64,000 bases of DNA, taken from contig CAIWFH010000032.1 in NCBI GenBank assembly GCA_903911925.1, positions 1 through 64,000 of the forward strand, read 5' to 3'. Each line of letters begins with the position of its first letter. Position 1 is the first letter of the stretch. The position numbers were made by a program, and so were the translations under genes. The notes beneath the pieces were generated by a model that was not told where the DNA came from, ran no database searches, and saw only the letters and a program-made list of their open reading frames with translations. This DNA comes from an uncultured Acidobacteriaceae bacterium. GTDB lineage: Bacteria > Acidobacteriota > Terriglobia > Terriglobales > Acidobacteriaceae. This document shows, one piece after another, positions 45,856 through 55,414 of the stretch.

Positions 45856-48800
45856 ATGAAGATTCTCCGGGCTGTTCTGCCAATTCTCATTCCCTCCCTG
45901 TTTCTCGTCCGCCTTGCACCCGCGGTCGCTCAGGACCAAAACCCTGCAGGCTTCTACCTGGTGGCGGTAGACGACTGCGGCAACCCAGCCCATGAAGCGC
46001 ATCTGGTTGAAGGCCGTGACGGAGAGATTCCAGCCTTCCTCGCTCCGGCAGCAAGTCCCGAGGATAGGAGCATCTCCGGGGGATCGAAAGTGGTGTACCG
46101 GTATGCCGGGCTGGCGCAAGCCGCCCAGTACAAGCTGCGCGTGGTTTACCTTGGCGACCATTCTGGCCAGGCGGTGAAGCTGAGCGCGGAAGGAATTGAG
46201 CTTCAAGCGCGATTCGACGAGCCCGAACACCGGGCTGAGAAGCGTGAGATCGATATCCCCCCTGCAGCCTTCAAAAATGGGGTATTGGAGCTGAAATTCG
46301 AAGCCGCAGCCCAGGGTGAGATCGCTGTGAGCCTGGTTGAGTTGTGGTCCAGTGCAGCTGAGCTTGCCAACAATCTCAATGTCCAGGTGGGCGGGGATAG
46401 CCAAGGAGCAATCACCGGCGTAGTCACGGACTGGCTGAACCGCCCGGCGCCGCGTACGTCGATACGGATTCAGCAGCCGGACGTTGCAGAAATCCACGGC
46501 ACGTCGGACGCAGCAGGCCGCTTCTCCATCCGGGCACCCTTGGCCTGGCGCTCAGCAGAGCCTCGGCTGCTCAACGTACAAGCCGACCGGGGAAAGTATT
46601 CGGTATCGTCAACCATCAATTCTCTTGAGATCTTCGCCCCCGATATTCATCTGACTCCGCGGCCTGCGGCGGTTCAGGGAACGGAGACTCTGAAAGTGGA
46701 CCTCGGCGGAACATGGAACTTCATCGTTCAGCCTGCCCCACAGTTTTGGGAAAAGAAGACCGCATCCGCCGAATCCACGGGCACGATTCAAGTGCCGGGT
46801 GAATGGGCCATGCAGGGCTACACGGTCCCCAAGAGCGGCGCCGCCGGCTACTGGCGAACCATTGAGATTCCCCGCGATTGGCAGGCGAAACGAATCAAGC
46901 TGAAATGCGATGCAGCCTTCAGCCTGGCCGAGGTCTGGGTGAATGGCAAGAAGGTGGGCCAATACGAAGGCGGCTTCACGCCGTTTGAGTTCGACGTTAC
47001 CGACGAGGTCGAAGCTGGAAAGAGCACCGTGATCGCCTTGCGGCTCCAGCAGGACACCGCTGCCGCCGACCTTTCGTCCATGATCAACTACGCGCAGCAC
47101 GACCTGGGCGGAATCACGCGCAAGATCTACCTGTTTGCCGTGCCCGACGTGAATCTCTATCGCCTGCATGCCGAAACACGATTCGACAGCAAATTCCAGG
47201 ACGCCACCCTGCATCTGACTCTGGGCGTTGCGAATCAGTCCCGGTCGACCGTCGAGGGAACGGAATTGCGGCTGCGCCTAACCGATCCTGAAGGCAAGCC
47301 CGTCTCCCTTCATCCGGATTCGGTGCGCCTGCCCGCGCTGAAGTCTGGCGAAGACCGCGTGCAGGTTGTGGATATCCCCGTGACCATGCCGCAGCATTGG
47401 GAGAACGAGCATCCGTGGCTTTACAAGATGACCGCTGAACTGGTGGCCAACGGCTCGACTCTGGAGACCGCCGAACGCCGCATCGGGTTCCGCCAAATCG
47501 AAATCAAAGGCAATCAACTCATCTTGAATGGCCAGCCCATCAAGCTCCACGGCGTTGAGAGGCATGAGACCAATCCGGCGCGCGGGCGCTCGCTGCTGCC
47601 GGGAATGTGGAGCACGGACGCCAAACTGCTGCACGAAGCCAACATGAATTACGTCTTCACATCCCACTACCCCGTGCCCGAGGAGTTCCTCGACGCCTGC
47701 GACGAAGCGGGGCTGCTGGTCACCGAGGAGATGCCCTCTGTCTGGGTGGGATGGCAGAACGGAACCGGAGACGCGCCCAAGGGCAACACCGATCCGCATT
47801 ACTACCAAGCGATGGCGACCATCGATGCAACGGCGATCGAGAAAGACCGCAGCCATCCGTCCATCGTCTTTTGGCAGACCTGCGACGAGTGCATCTGGGG
47901 CAGAAACTACCGCAGTCTGATGTCTCTGTTTGCCGCAATCGACCAGAGCCGTCCGGTCAACTTCTCGTACGAGTCCGGCACCAGCAAATTCTTCTCGCAG
48001 CACTACCCGTCGCTCGAGGAAGCCCGCAAGGCGCAGGCGGAGAGTGGCAAGCCCATCATCTACGATCAGTACTGCCACATCAACAACTACAATCGCCGCG
48101 AGCACTATACCGATCCCGGTTTGCGCGACTACTACGGCCATGCCATCGCACCCATGTGGGACGCCATGTATGCCAACCCCGGCATCGCCGGCGGGGCCAT
48201 CTGGGAGTGGAGCGACGATGTCTTCGAGCTTCCCCCCCAGGGCCATGAGCGCGATCGCTTCCAGGGCTACCTGGACCCGCAGAGCGGCCGCTGGCAGGTA
48301 GGCTACGGACCCTGGGGAATCGTGGACTCCTGGCTGCGCAAAAAGCCCGAGTTCTGGAATGTGAAAAAGGCATATTCCCCAGTCCGCATTCGCGAGCATG
48401 AGGCGATCCTCGTGGATGTCGGCGGGCGGTTGCGCATCCCGGTCGAGAATCGGTATTTCTTCACCAATTTGAACGAATTGAAAATCGATTGGGTTTTCGG
48501 CCAATCGCATGGAACCGCAACCGCCGATGTCCCGCCGAATTCGAAAGGCGTCATCGAAATCCCCATGCCGGAAATCGCCGCCGGAACCCAGGACCTGACA
48601 CTCAAATTCTTCAACCGCGGCGAGCTTGTAGACGCCTATATCCTGCCCATTGGGAAGGTAGTCCCCGCGTCCGCCCAGGCGGCCGACACAACGCCATCGA
48701 GCCCTGCGGCTAGTCTTGAGCTAAATGGAAAATCTTTTATCGTGCGAGCCAAGGATTGCTATTGGGAATTCGATCGCAAAACCGGAATGTTGGTAGCAGG

Positions 48801-49569
48801 TGGAAGACCGCGTCAAACAGCGTCCGTGGTTGGTGGGCCATCTCTTGCCATCACGCCGCTCGAACTTGCTGGCTTCTCGCAGATCTCCGGCCCCAACGTC
48901 ACACTGCAACCGCCCGTGATGAACTGGACCGCATCGAAAGTCGAAGCGCAAGTGGAAGGCGGCTCTGTCGTCATCCGAGCCAGCGGCAGCTACCCCGAAT
49001 ACTCCGGCGTCTACACCGCCCGGGTCGACGGCGCAGGCCGCCTTGCGTTGGACTACCGCTTTGAGTTCAGGGGCGCCGAGGCGCGGGTGCGCGAAATCGG
49101 GCTCTTGTTCGATGCTCCCGCCACCGCCAATATCCTTCACTGGAAGCACCAGACCCAGTGGAGCTGGTACCCCGACGGGCACATCGGCCGGCCGGAAGGC
49201 AGCGCGCCCGCTTTCCGCGACGCATCAGCCTGGCCCAAGGCTGTATGGGGCCAGACCCCTCCTTGGCCGTGGGAACTGGACTCGACCGCGGAAGGTACCA
49301 ACGACTTCCGCAGCTCGAAATTCAATATCCTGTGGGCATCGCTCACCAACGCGCAAGAGCAGGGCCTGCGGGTCGACTCTGACGGCCGCCAGACCGTCCG
49401 CGCCTGGGTAGATAAGGACCGTATCAGGTTGCTCGTATCCGACTTTGCCAACGGCGGAAGCGAACCTTTCCTGCGCGACACGCACTGGACTCAGGAACAG
49501 AAAACGCTGCACAAGGGCGACGTGATCTCCGGCAACGTGCGGCTAAGCGTGAACGGCGAGATGCGGTAA
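45856..49569 (+). CDS. Large GH2-type protein with N-terminal lectin-like and regulatory-like domains, altered catalytic pair
   Basis: A 1237-residue exported protein with a Sec signal peptide (MKILRAVLPILIPSLFL to AVAQ). Residues about 28-175 are a beta-sandwich that looks like a malectin or CBM-type module (YRYAGLAQAAQYKLRVVYLG). Residues about 183-270 are a carboxypeptidase-regulatory-like domain (GAITGVVTDWLNRPAP). The GH2 jelly roll begins near LDVDLGGTWNF-like residues at 285, then Ig-like domain, TIM barrel and LacZ-like end domain (WSWYPDGHIGRPEG). Catalytic pair: Asp677-Glu678 in TCDECIWG replaces N-E; Gln738 in IIYDQYCH replaces the nucleophile Glu. The change is shared with the copies at 34342 and 37689. 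AAGGAAG precedes the ATG. It is divergent from the GntR gene. Confidence 0.82.
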   Translation: MKILRAVLPILIPSLFLVRLAPAVAQDQNPAGFYLVAVDDCGNPAHEAHLVEGRDGEIPAFLAPAASPEDRSISGGSKVVYRYAGLAQAAQYKLRVVYLGDHSGQAVKLSAEGIELQARFDEPEHRAEKREIDIPPAAFKNGVLELKFEAAAQGEIAVSLVELWSSAAELANNLNVQVGGDSQGAITGVVTDWLNRPAPRTSIRIQQPDVAEIHGTSDAAGRFSIRAPLAWRSAEPRLLNVQADRGKYSVSSTINSLEIFAPDIHLTPRPAAVQGTETLKVDLGGTWNFIVQPAPQFWEKKTASAESTGTIQVPGEWAMQGYTVPKSGAAGYWRTIEIPRDWQAKRIKLKCDAAFSLAEVWVNGKKVGQYEGGFTPFEFDVTDEVEAGKSTVIALRLQQDTAAADLSSMINYAQHDLGGITRKIYLFAVPDVNLYRLHAETRFDSKFQDATLHLTLGVANQSRSTVEGTELRLRLTDPEGKPVSLHPDSVRLPALKSGEDRVQVVDIPVTMPQHWENEHPWLYKMTAELVANGSTLETAERRIGFRQIEIKGNQLILNGQPIKLHGVERHETNPARGRSLLPGMWSTDAKLLHEANMNYVFTSHYPVPEEFLDACDEAGLLVTEEMPSVWVGWQNGTGDAPKGNTDPHYYQAMATIDATAIEKDRSHPSIVFWQTCDECIWGRNYRSLMSLFAAIDQSRPVNFSYESGTSKFFSQHYPSLEEARKAQAESGKPIIYDQYCHINNYNRREHYTDPGLRDYYGHAIAPMWDAMYANPGIAGGAIWEWSDDVFELPPQGHERDRFQGYLDPQSGRWQVGYGPWGIVDSWLRKKPEFWNVKKAYSPVRIREHEAILVDVGGRLRIPVENRYFFTNLNELKIDWVFGQSHGTATADVPPNSKGVIEIPMPEIAAGTQDLTLKFFNRGELVDAYILPIGKVVPASAQAADTTPSSPAASLELNGKSFIVRAKDCYWEFDRKTGMLVAGGRPRQTASVVGGPSLAITPLELAGFSQISGPNVTLQPPVMNWTASKVEAQVEGGSVVIRASGSYPEYSGVYTARVDGAGRLALDYRFEFRGAEARVREIGLLFDAPATANILHWKHQTQWSWYPDGHIGRPEGSAPAFRDASAWPKAVWGQTPPWPWELDSTAEGTNDFRSSKFNILWASLTNAQEQGLRVDSDGRQTVRAWVDKDRIRLLVSDFANGGSEPFLRDTHWTQEQKTLHKGDVISGNVRLSVNGEMR

Positions 49570-49576
49570 TAAACTG

Positions 49577-49690
49577 CCTCCATACCCCGGGGTATGGAGG
49601 CGCAAAATCCGGCTTTGTATCAGGGCATGGCTTCAGCCGTGCCGCAAAAGGCTGAGAGGAGGAATCGGGCTTTAGCTCCTGTCATGGCAA
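49577..49690. repeat. Intergenic hairpin cluster after the large GH2 gene
   Basis: A perfect palindromic stem, CCTCCATACC and GGTATGGAGG around CCGG (49577-49600), begins seven bases after the GH2 stop and may act as a terminator. A second hairpin, GGCATGGC and GCCGTGCC (49624-49643), and a GGGCTTTAGCTCC-like stretch follow. The arrangement resembles dispersed intergenic repeats I associate with acidobacterial genomes; only one copy is visible here. Confidence 0.5.
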
Positions 49691-49739
49691 GACCAGCAGG
49701 CAACGCGTCGATGGGTAACTCTGCTACGGCCCTGGAAAG

Positions 49740-50699
49740 TCAATGCATCGGAGCGTAATAACCGGAACGAACTTCGATCCTGCCCACTCGGTCGGGGGGC
49801 TGAAGCTCTATCTCATGGAAAGAGCCGTCGTGCCTCAGATTTGCAGGGTTGTACACCACCCGATATTGATTTCTCATTTCTGACTCAATCGTCCTGAGAT
49901 CGCTCCAAATTGCATCCTCCGTGTCATCTGCTGGAAATACACGGCCTCCCGTCTTGGATGCAAGGTCTGCCAGTAGCTTCGGCCCCGTAGAGTAATGGCC
50001 CGAATCAGGCGCAACCCCGAAGGCGTAAATGACAGTATTGCTACGCTGGCAGGCTCCCAGTGTTTCCTCAAGCGACATATGGCTTGAGTTGTCTACTCCG
50101 TCTGAGAACAAGAGGATGAAATTCCCGGTGGCTGTTGGATCGACCTTGCCAAATCCATAAAAACAGGCGCGAAAGATCGTATCAAAGATGGCTGTTCCGC
50201 CAAGCGGATTCATTTTCCCCGATTTGATGTTTCGAATGCCGTGCGAAAGCAGCAACGGGTCACTTGTAAATGATTGTGCGATTTCCGAAGAGTATCCAAA
50301 ATCCATAATGAATGCCTGATCGGACTTCTGCCTGAAGAGCCGCTGGGCATAACGCTCAGCGATGGACTTGCTCTCGGGAAGAGTCTGCTGCATAGACTCG
50401 CTTGTGTCTAGCAAGATTCCGGCGCGGACCGGACGACCGATCAGGGAATCGAATGCAACGATTCTGTGCGACGCGATTCCCTTGTCGAAGAGCTTGATTT
50501 CCCCGAGTGTTAAATCGTTGATCGGAAGCCCATGAGCATCGGTCGCGTGAAAGGTCAGGATTACTTCGTCAACTGACAATTGCAATGTGGATGAACCTGT
50601 GCTCTGATCGGCATTCGATCCGGCCTGACCTTCGGCCTGCCAGGAACAGCAGAATAGCGCAATAAAAGCGGCTCCTCGGATTGTCCGCGTCCAAAACAT
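49740..50699 (-). CDS. VWFA-related acidobacterial VWA-domain protein
   Basis: A 319-residue exported protein if started at the ATG at 50699 (MFWTRTIRGAAFIALFCC), which gives a signal peptide ending near AEG; the frame is open to 50846 with other ATGs, and no start has a convincing ribosome-binding site. It contains the acidobacterial VWFA-related layout: an N-terminal strand region (VDEVILTFHATDAHGLPI), the metal-ion site DTSESM (D-x-S-x-S-like), LFSDGVDNSS as the second metal loop, and a C-terminal beta part ending EVRSGYYAP. Such proteins are numerous in Terriglobia and their role is unknown; protein-protein binding is presumed. Its link to sugar use is not supported by anything but position. 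Confidence 0.8.
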   Translation of the reverse strand: MFWTRTIRGAAFIALFCCSWQAEGQAGSNADQSTGSSTLQLSVDEVILTFHATDAHGLPINDLTLGEIKLFDKGIASHRIVAFDSLIGRPVRAGILLDTSESMQQTLPESKSIAERYAQRLFRQKSDQAFIMDFGYSSEIAQSFTSDPLLLSHGIRNIKSGKMNPLGGTAIFDTIFRACFYGFGKVDPTATGNFILLFSDGVDNSSHMSLEETLGACQRSNTVIYAFGVAPDSGHYSTGPKLLADLASKTGGRVFPADDTEDAIWSDLRTIESEMRNQYRVVYNPANLRHDGSFHEIELQPPDRVGRIEVRSGYYAPMH

Positions 50700-50937
50700 C
50701 GATGTTCGAAGGATAGCAGTCCTCCAAAGCAACGCAGAATGACGCAACCCGATGTACAGCCCTCGACCAAGAATCACTGCCATTTCGAGAGACAAACGGG
50801 AACGCCGGAGTTCATCGCACGGCCAATCAGCCATCGGAAAAACCAAAACGGAACTGGCGGCAGGGAGTCACTGTATCCTGCAGCCAGTTCCGTAAGCCTT
50901 TGCGTCGGCGACGAGAGTTGCCGGCGCTGCTTTGTGT

Positions 50938-53838
50938 TTACCCCTCTTCAGGCAAGTCGGTAAGGCGCACTTTTATTTCGTGCGTTGTCACCGCTGGTCC
51001 ATCCTTCGGACCGGTGTAGTTGCCCCAGTCCAGGTCGGGGTAGGACCAGAAGTTATAGAGGCTGAATGTGACTTGTCCGTTAGGCAGTACCCCGGCCCGC
51101 GCCGCGATTTCAGCGTCCCCTTCCGCGCGCACGCGAACGTTTCCGCCGGCCAGGATGCAGGAGGCCCACCAGACGTTCTCCTTCAAGCAGCGAAAGTCGT
51201 TCGATGCCTGCGGAGCGCGGCCGTCCTTGCCATAGAGGAAGAAATCGTCCACGTCTTCCGACCACGGCCACTCCGGCTTGGCGCCGTAGCCAAGCGCGGC
51301 ATGCTTCGGCTGTTTCAAGGCAACGCCCTGCGGCCGCCCGATGTGGTCCTCGGGATACACCGACCACAAAGAAGTACGATTCCATGCCAGCTTCTCAACC
51401 GTATGGGGCAGCACGAACGCTATGCCAGCCTGTTGACTTCCCTTTCTTTCGCCCAGCCGATACATGGTGGTCATCAGGCCGGTTCCATCGATGGTGATCT
51501 CAAACTCTACCGGGTAGCTCTCGATCCCCTCAGCATCTTTGAACTCGCCCGAGGTATAGATCCTGGCCACATCTCCGTCAACGGCGGCTTCAAATTTCCT
51601 CAACAGCCAGTTTTCAGTCAGCGGACCCGTTCCCAGGTCAACATACGGACCGCCCGCAATCACCAACTGGTTGTCGAATCGCGCCTCGGCAAGCAGTCCT
51701 GTCGCTGAGGTGAAAACGATAGAGAAGTGCGGGCCGGTTATCACCACACGCTCCCCGCTGTTTTCGAGCTTTACGGCAGCGAGCTTCGGCGTGGAAATGG
51801 CCGGCTTTGAGACGCCGACGGGCAACTCAAATTTATCAATGGAAACGCCGCCGCGGAGGAAATCCAACTTCACAGCATCCCCGGCCTTCCAATGTTGCGA
51901 AGGAATCTCAAGGTAGCCGGATTCATGCGGGGGCAGGTTAAGGTGCAGTTGCTGGCTTGGCGCCGAGCCGCTGGACCAGCGGATTTCAATCTCGCTCATA
52001 TCGGCGTGATCGAATGCGTTGCGGATCGGAATGGCCAGCGCGGCGCCATTTGCTGGGACCGGGATGGGCCGATCGTCAATGCGAATCGGAGAGTAGGCTT
52101 TCCGGGTCAGCCAGTATTCCGGCTTCTCGCGTCTCCAGCCGTCGATCACTCCCCAGGGGCCATATCCTGCCGGTCCGTCGGGCAACAAGAATATTTCATC
52201 AATGCCTGCCCAGATCGATCCGCCCAGGCAGCCGTCGGAAGAAATGAATTTTTCGCCGAACTGCTTGATGCTTTGCCCCCAGAACGAGCGAACGCCCGGA
52301 TCGCGCCGCAGCGTTGGCAGGTTGTAGCACGACACATGCGCGAACTCGTCGTTCAACGCCGGGTTGGCGCTGCTGCTCAAATCGGAGTCCACGTTTGCAT
52401 AGTGCTTGCTGTAGATGTCAACGGGCAGCGGTAGCGGAGCGGCATCGGGGTAGCTGAAGATCGTTGGGCGACTCGGATCGTGCTTGGCGGCGAACTGGCG
52501 TTCGAGCGCGAAGTTGCCTCCCCAATGGCTCTCGTTGCCCAGCGACCAGAACAACACTGAAGCGTGATCGCGATCGCGGCCGATCATTTCCGCAAACTGG
52601 CTCATAAAGCGTGCTTTGAACTCGGGGTCGGAAGATGCGCCATTCTCCACATTCGACCAGCACACCGCTGTTTCTTCTTCCAGGTAAATCCCATGCCGGT
52701 CGCATGCATCCAGGAAATGCTCAGAGGGCGGATAATGCGAGGTGCGGACAAAATTGATGTGACCCGCGCGCAGAATCTTCGCATCCATCTCGTCGAACTC
52801 CGGCGGACACGCTCTACCGTAGATGGGATGAATACTGTGACGGCACACTCCGCGCAGTTTCACGGGTTTTCCGTTCACCAGCAGTTGGTTCCCCTCGCGC
52901 TTCACGGTGCGGAATCCGATGCGCCGCTTGATTGACTGCGCAACCGTCTTGCCGATCACCAGCGATACCTCAAGCATGTAGGTGTTGGGGTGTTCGGAGT
53001 CCCACGACTTCGGAGCGGAAACCACGATGTCGGCACTTGCCGCGTCACTACGCGCTGCGAAGGGAATGGTGCCCGGCTGCAAGGTCAATGCCCGTCCCGA
53101 TTCGTCGGTCACCTTCACTTCAAGCCGGCCGCCGGCGGCGATGGCCGATGAAAACCCGGCGACTAAATGGATGCGGCCGTCCTGAAACTTGTCGTCCAGC
53201 GTCACTGTCGTTTCAAGTGAGCGAAGATAGTCGCGCGGCACGGCGATCAGGCGCACGTCGCGCAGAATTCCGCCGATCAGGTGCTTGGCGTAGTAGGTCT
53301 CCTGCGAAATGTCGTCGCTGCGATCAGTCACTCCAACCACGAGTTCCGCATTTTCGCCCGCCTTCACGAGGTCGGTGATGTCACAGTCCCATGCGGTGAA
53401 GCCGCCGAAATGGTCGCGCACGTGCGTTCCGTTCACCCAAACCCGGGCAAAGCTGTAAACGCCATCGAAGCGGAGAAAGACTCGCTGATTCGCAAATTCG
53501 GCAGGAATCGCAATGGTTCTCCTGCACGGATATTCACGATTCGGCGCAATCGAAAGTCCCTGGGTGGCGAATTCATTGGGAACCGTCATCTTCGTCCATG
53601 AACTGTCGAGCGCGCTCTTCCAGAACTCCGCGGGGGGATTCATGTTCACCCGCCACTCACCTGCCAGGTTCACGACCGGCTGCTTTACGCCGGCCACCGA
53701 CGAAGGTACCGGAACGAGCGCCGGAATTGCGACATCGGCGGAAACTTCGCCATTCAAAATGCCTGCACCGTGCAGAAGGCGCCCGTTTGCCGTCAGGCAT
53801 ACTGCGCCAAGAGCTTCAACAAATGTCCGTCTATCCAC
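50938..53838 (-). CDS. GH2-family exported hydrolase with canonical catalytic residues
   Basis: A 966-residue enzyme. The GTG at 53838 is chosen because GAGGAG lies six bases upstream and it yields a twin-arginine-like signal (DRRTFVEALGAVCL); an ATG ten codons earlier is less likely. The jelly roll has VNLAGEWRVNM, the barrel RGVCRHSIHPIYGRACP, acid/base Asn435-Glu436 in WSLGNESHWG and nucleophile Glu498 in NDEFAHVS. The final domain shows LWSVYPEDHIGRPQG and NDFRCLKENVWWAS, shared with the altered GH2 proteins at 34342, 37689 and 45856. It is therefore the intact relative of that group and the best guide to their ancestral activity. It is on the minus strand, divergent from the dehydratase operon. 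Confidence 0.85.
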   Translation of the reverse strand: MDRRTFVEALGAVCLTANGRLLHGAGILNGEVSADVAIPALVPVPSSVAGVKQPVVNLAGEWRVNMNPPAEFWKSALDSSWTKMTVPNEFATQGLSIAPNREYPCRRTIAIPAEFANQRVFLRFDGVYSFARVWVNGTHVRDHFGGFTAWDCDITDLVKAGENAELVVGVTDRSDDISQETYYAKHLIGGILRDVRLIAVPRDYLRSLETTVTLDDKFQDGRIHLVAGFSSAIAAGGRLEVKVTDESGRALTLQPGTIPFAARSDAASADIVVSAPKSWDSEHPNTYMLEVSLVIGKTVAQSIKRRIGFRTVKREGNQLLVNGKPVKLRGVCRHSIHPIYGRACPPEFDEMDAKILRAGHINFVRTSHYPPSEHFLDACDRHGIYLEEETAVCWSNVENGASSDPEFKARFMSQFAEMIGRDRDHASVLFWSLGNESHWGGNFALERQFAAKHDPSRPTIFSYPDAAPLPLPVDIYSKHYANVDSDLSSSANPALNDEFAHVSCYNLPTLRRDPGVRSFWGQSIKQFGEKFISSDGCLGGSIWAGIDEIFLLPDGPAGYGPWGVIDGWRREKPEYWLTRKAYSPIRIDDRPIPVPANGAALAIPIRNAFDHADMSEIEIRWSSGSAPSQQLHLNLPPHESGYLEIPSQHWKAGDAVKLDFLRGGVSIDKFELPVGVSKPAISTPKLAAVKLENSGERVVITGPHFSIVFTSATGLLAEARFDNQLVIAGGPYVDLGTGPLTENWLLRKFEAAVDGDVARIYTSGEFKDAEGIESYPVEFEITIDGTGLMTTMYRLGERKGSQQAGIAFVLPHTVEKLAWNRTSLWSVYPEDHIGRPQGVALKQPKHAALGYGAKPEWPWSEDVDDFFLYGKDGRAPQASNDFRCLKENVWWASCILAGGNVRVRAEGDAEIAARAGVLPNGQVTFSLYNFWSYPDLDWGNYTGPKDGPAVTTHEIKVRLTDLPEEG

Positions 53839-54080
53839 AAAAATCTCCTCTTGAAGTGCGCCTGACAATGCCAGTCATGCGCACAGTACCACTGCCAACG
53901 CTGTTCGTTGTTCCGCCAAAGCGTATGCCCCGCTCCGCCCTCATGTCAAGAAATGGCGGCACTCTCCGCCGTGACAGCGGACTGTCCAGCCTCCACCGTA
54001 CCAGTTGACCTCCTTGCCTCATTGGTCTTACCTTTAGAATTCACTCGCCATAAGCGTTTGCGTGACGGGAACGAGGTTCA

Positions 54081-55241
54081 ATGAAGATCACCCAAGTCAA
54101 GAGTTGGCTGGTTGAAGGCATCAAGTACAACTGGGTCCTGATAAAAATTTATACAGACGCCGGGATTACCGGTATCGGCGAAGGCACCAACTGGCCGGGG
54201 AGCCCCCTGGTGCTTGAAGCATGCAGGCATGTTGGAGAGACCATCGTAGGAGAAGATCCGACGCGCATCGATTTTCTCTGGACCAAGCTCTACCGCGACT
54301 TCAATTGGCTGGGACAGGGCGGCCCGCTTCTCTCCGCCATCAGCGCCGTCGACATCGCACTTTGGGATATCGCGGGCAAGCGCGCCGGGCTGCCGGTTTA
54401 CGATTTGCTCGGCGGCGCGTACCGCAAGCAAATCAAGCTTTACGCGAACTACTGGTTCCTTGGCGGCAAAGGCACTCCCGCGGATTATGCCGAACAGGCC
54501 ATCACCATGAAGGCCAAGGGCTTCAGCGCCTGCAAGATGGACCCGTTTGCGCACGTCAGCTACTGGTATGGCGAGGATCTGTCGCACGACCTGGGGCTAA
54601 CCGAAGCGCAAAAGAAGATGGCGATTGAGCGGCTGGTGGCCGTGCAGAACGCAGTCGGCCCGGACTTTCCCATAGCGGTGGAGACGCACGCCATGCTGAA
54701 CAGCGCCACGGCTATCGAAATGGCGCGGCGCATCGCCGAAGCGGGAATCAACTGCATGTGGTATGAAGAGCCGGCCGGCCCCGAGTTCCCTGCCGAGATC
54801 GCGGCCATTCGCAGCAAAATTTCATTGCCGGTGTGCGTGGGCGAACGGCTGCACTCGCGCTTCATGGCCCGCCCCGTCCTGGAAATGCACGCCGCTGATT
54901 TCCTCATGCCCGATATCACCCGCTGCGGAGGCATCGGAGAGATGAAAAAGATGGCCACCTTGTGCGAAACCTTCAACGTGCCCATCGCGCCGCACAACCC
55001 GAATGGTCCCATTTCAACCATCGCCGCGGCCCACGTAATGGCCTCGGTGCCCAACTTCTTCTTGCAGGAGTTTATGGTCACCGACGTTCCGTGGCGCGAT
55101 ACGGTTCTCGACAAGCCGCTGCCGGTTCGCAACGGAGTTTTTGAGTTGAGCGATGAGCCGGGTTTGGGCTTTGACCTGGTCGAGAGCGAAATGGAGAAGC
55201 ACCCCGGCGTCACGCAACGGCGCGCTGGATTCTATGTCTGA
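54081..55241 (+). CDS. Enolase-superfamily (mandelate racemase/muconate lactonising) sugar-acid dehydratase
   Basis: A 386-residue enzyme of the MR/MLE group. The N-terminal capping domain is followed by the barrel, with metal ligands at Glu201 (AVETHAM), Glu229 or 230 (MWYEEP) and Glu255 (VGERLH), and a candidate base His305 in APHNPNGP. This ending is typical for D-galactonate, gluconate and related dehydratases, which turn an aldonate into a 2-keto-3-deoxy acid. The first ligand is Glu where many relatives have Asp. GAGG precedes the ATG by five bases. It leads an operon with RraA-like, RhaT-like and SDR genes. L-fuconate and rhamnonate are other possible substrates. Confidence 0.85.
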   Translation: MKITQVKSWLVEGIKYNWVLIKIYTDAGITGIGEGTNWPGSPLVLEACRHVGETIVGEDPTRIDFLWTKLYRDFNWLGQGGPLLSAISAVDIALWDIAGKRAGLPVYDLLGGAYRKQIKLYANYWFLGGKGTPADYAEQAITMKAKGFSACKMDPFAHVSYWYGEDLSHDLGLTEAQKKMAIERLVAVQNAVGPDFPIAVETHAMLNSATAIEMARRIAEAGINCMWYEEPAGPEFPAEIAAIRSKISLPVCVGERLHSRFMARPVLEMHAADFLMPDITRCGGIGEMKKMATLCETFNVPIAPHNPNGPISTIAAAHVMASVPNFFLQEFMVTDVPWRDTVLDKPLPVRNGVFELSDEPGLGFDLVESEMEKHPGVTQRRAGFYV

Positions 55242-55271
55242 CAAGCATCCGCGTTCAGCACAAAAAATCTG

Positions 55272-55364
55272 TGTAGCGCCGGCCTCCCGGCTGGGGTCCC
55301 CGGTGACAGGTCTTCGTCGCTGGGGTGGTTGACCGGCTGTCGCGTGGGTCTCCCGGCCCACGCG
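55272..55364. repeat. 93-bp three-hairpin intergenic repeat, copy B
   Basis: Same length and orientation as copy A at 31383, with about eight differences. The three differences inside stems (one in the first, two in the second) replace C with T or A with G on one side, so the plus-strand RNA keeps pairing by G-U wobble. It lies between the dehydratase and RraA-like genes. Confidence 0.8.
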
Positions 55365-55414
55365 CTTGGAATCACCGATTCTGTTTGGCTTAATCGCGAA
55401 GTGACGGAGAAGAG

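Noticed and set aside
47278..48510. 410-codon open frame on the minus strand
   Set aside because: Opposite the GH2 barrel at 45856 and without motifs.
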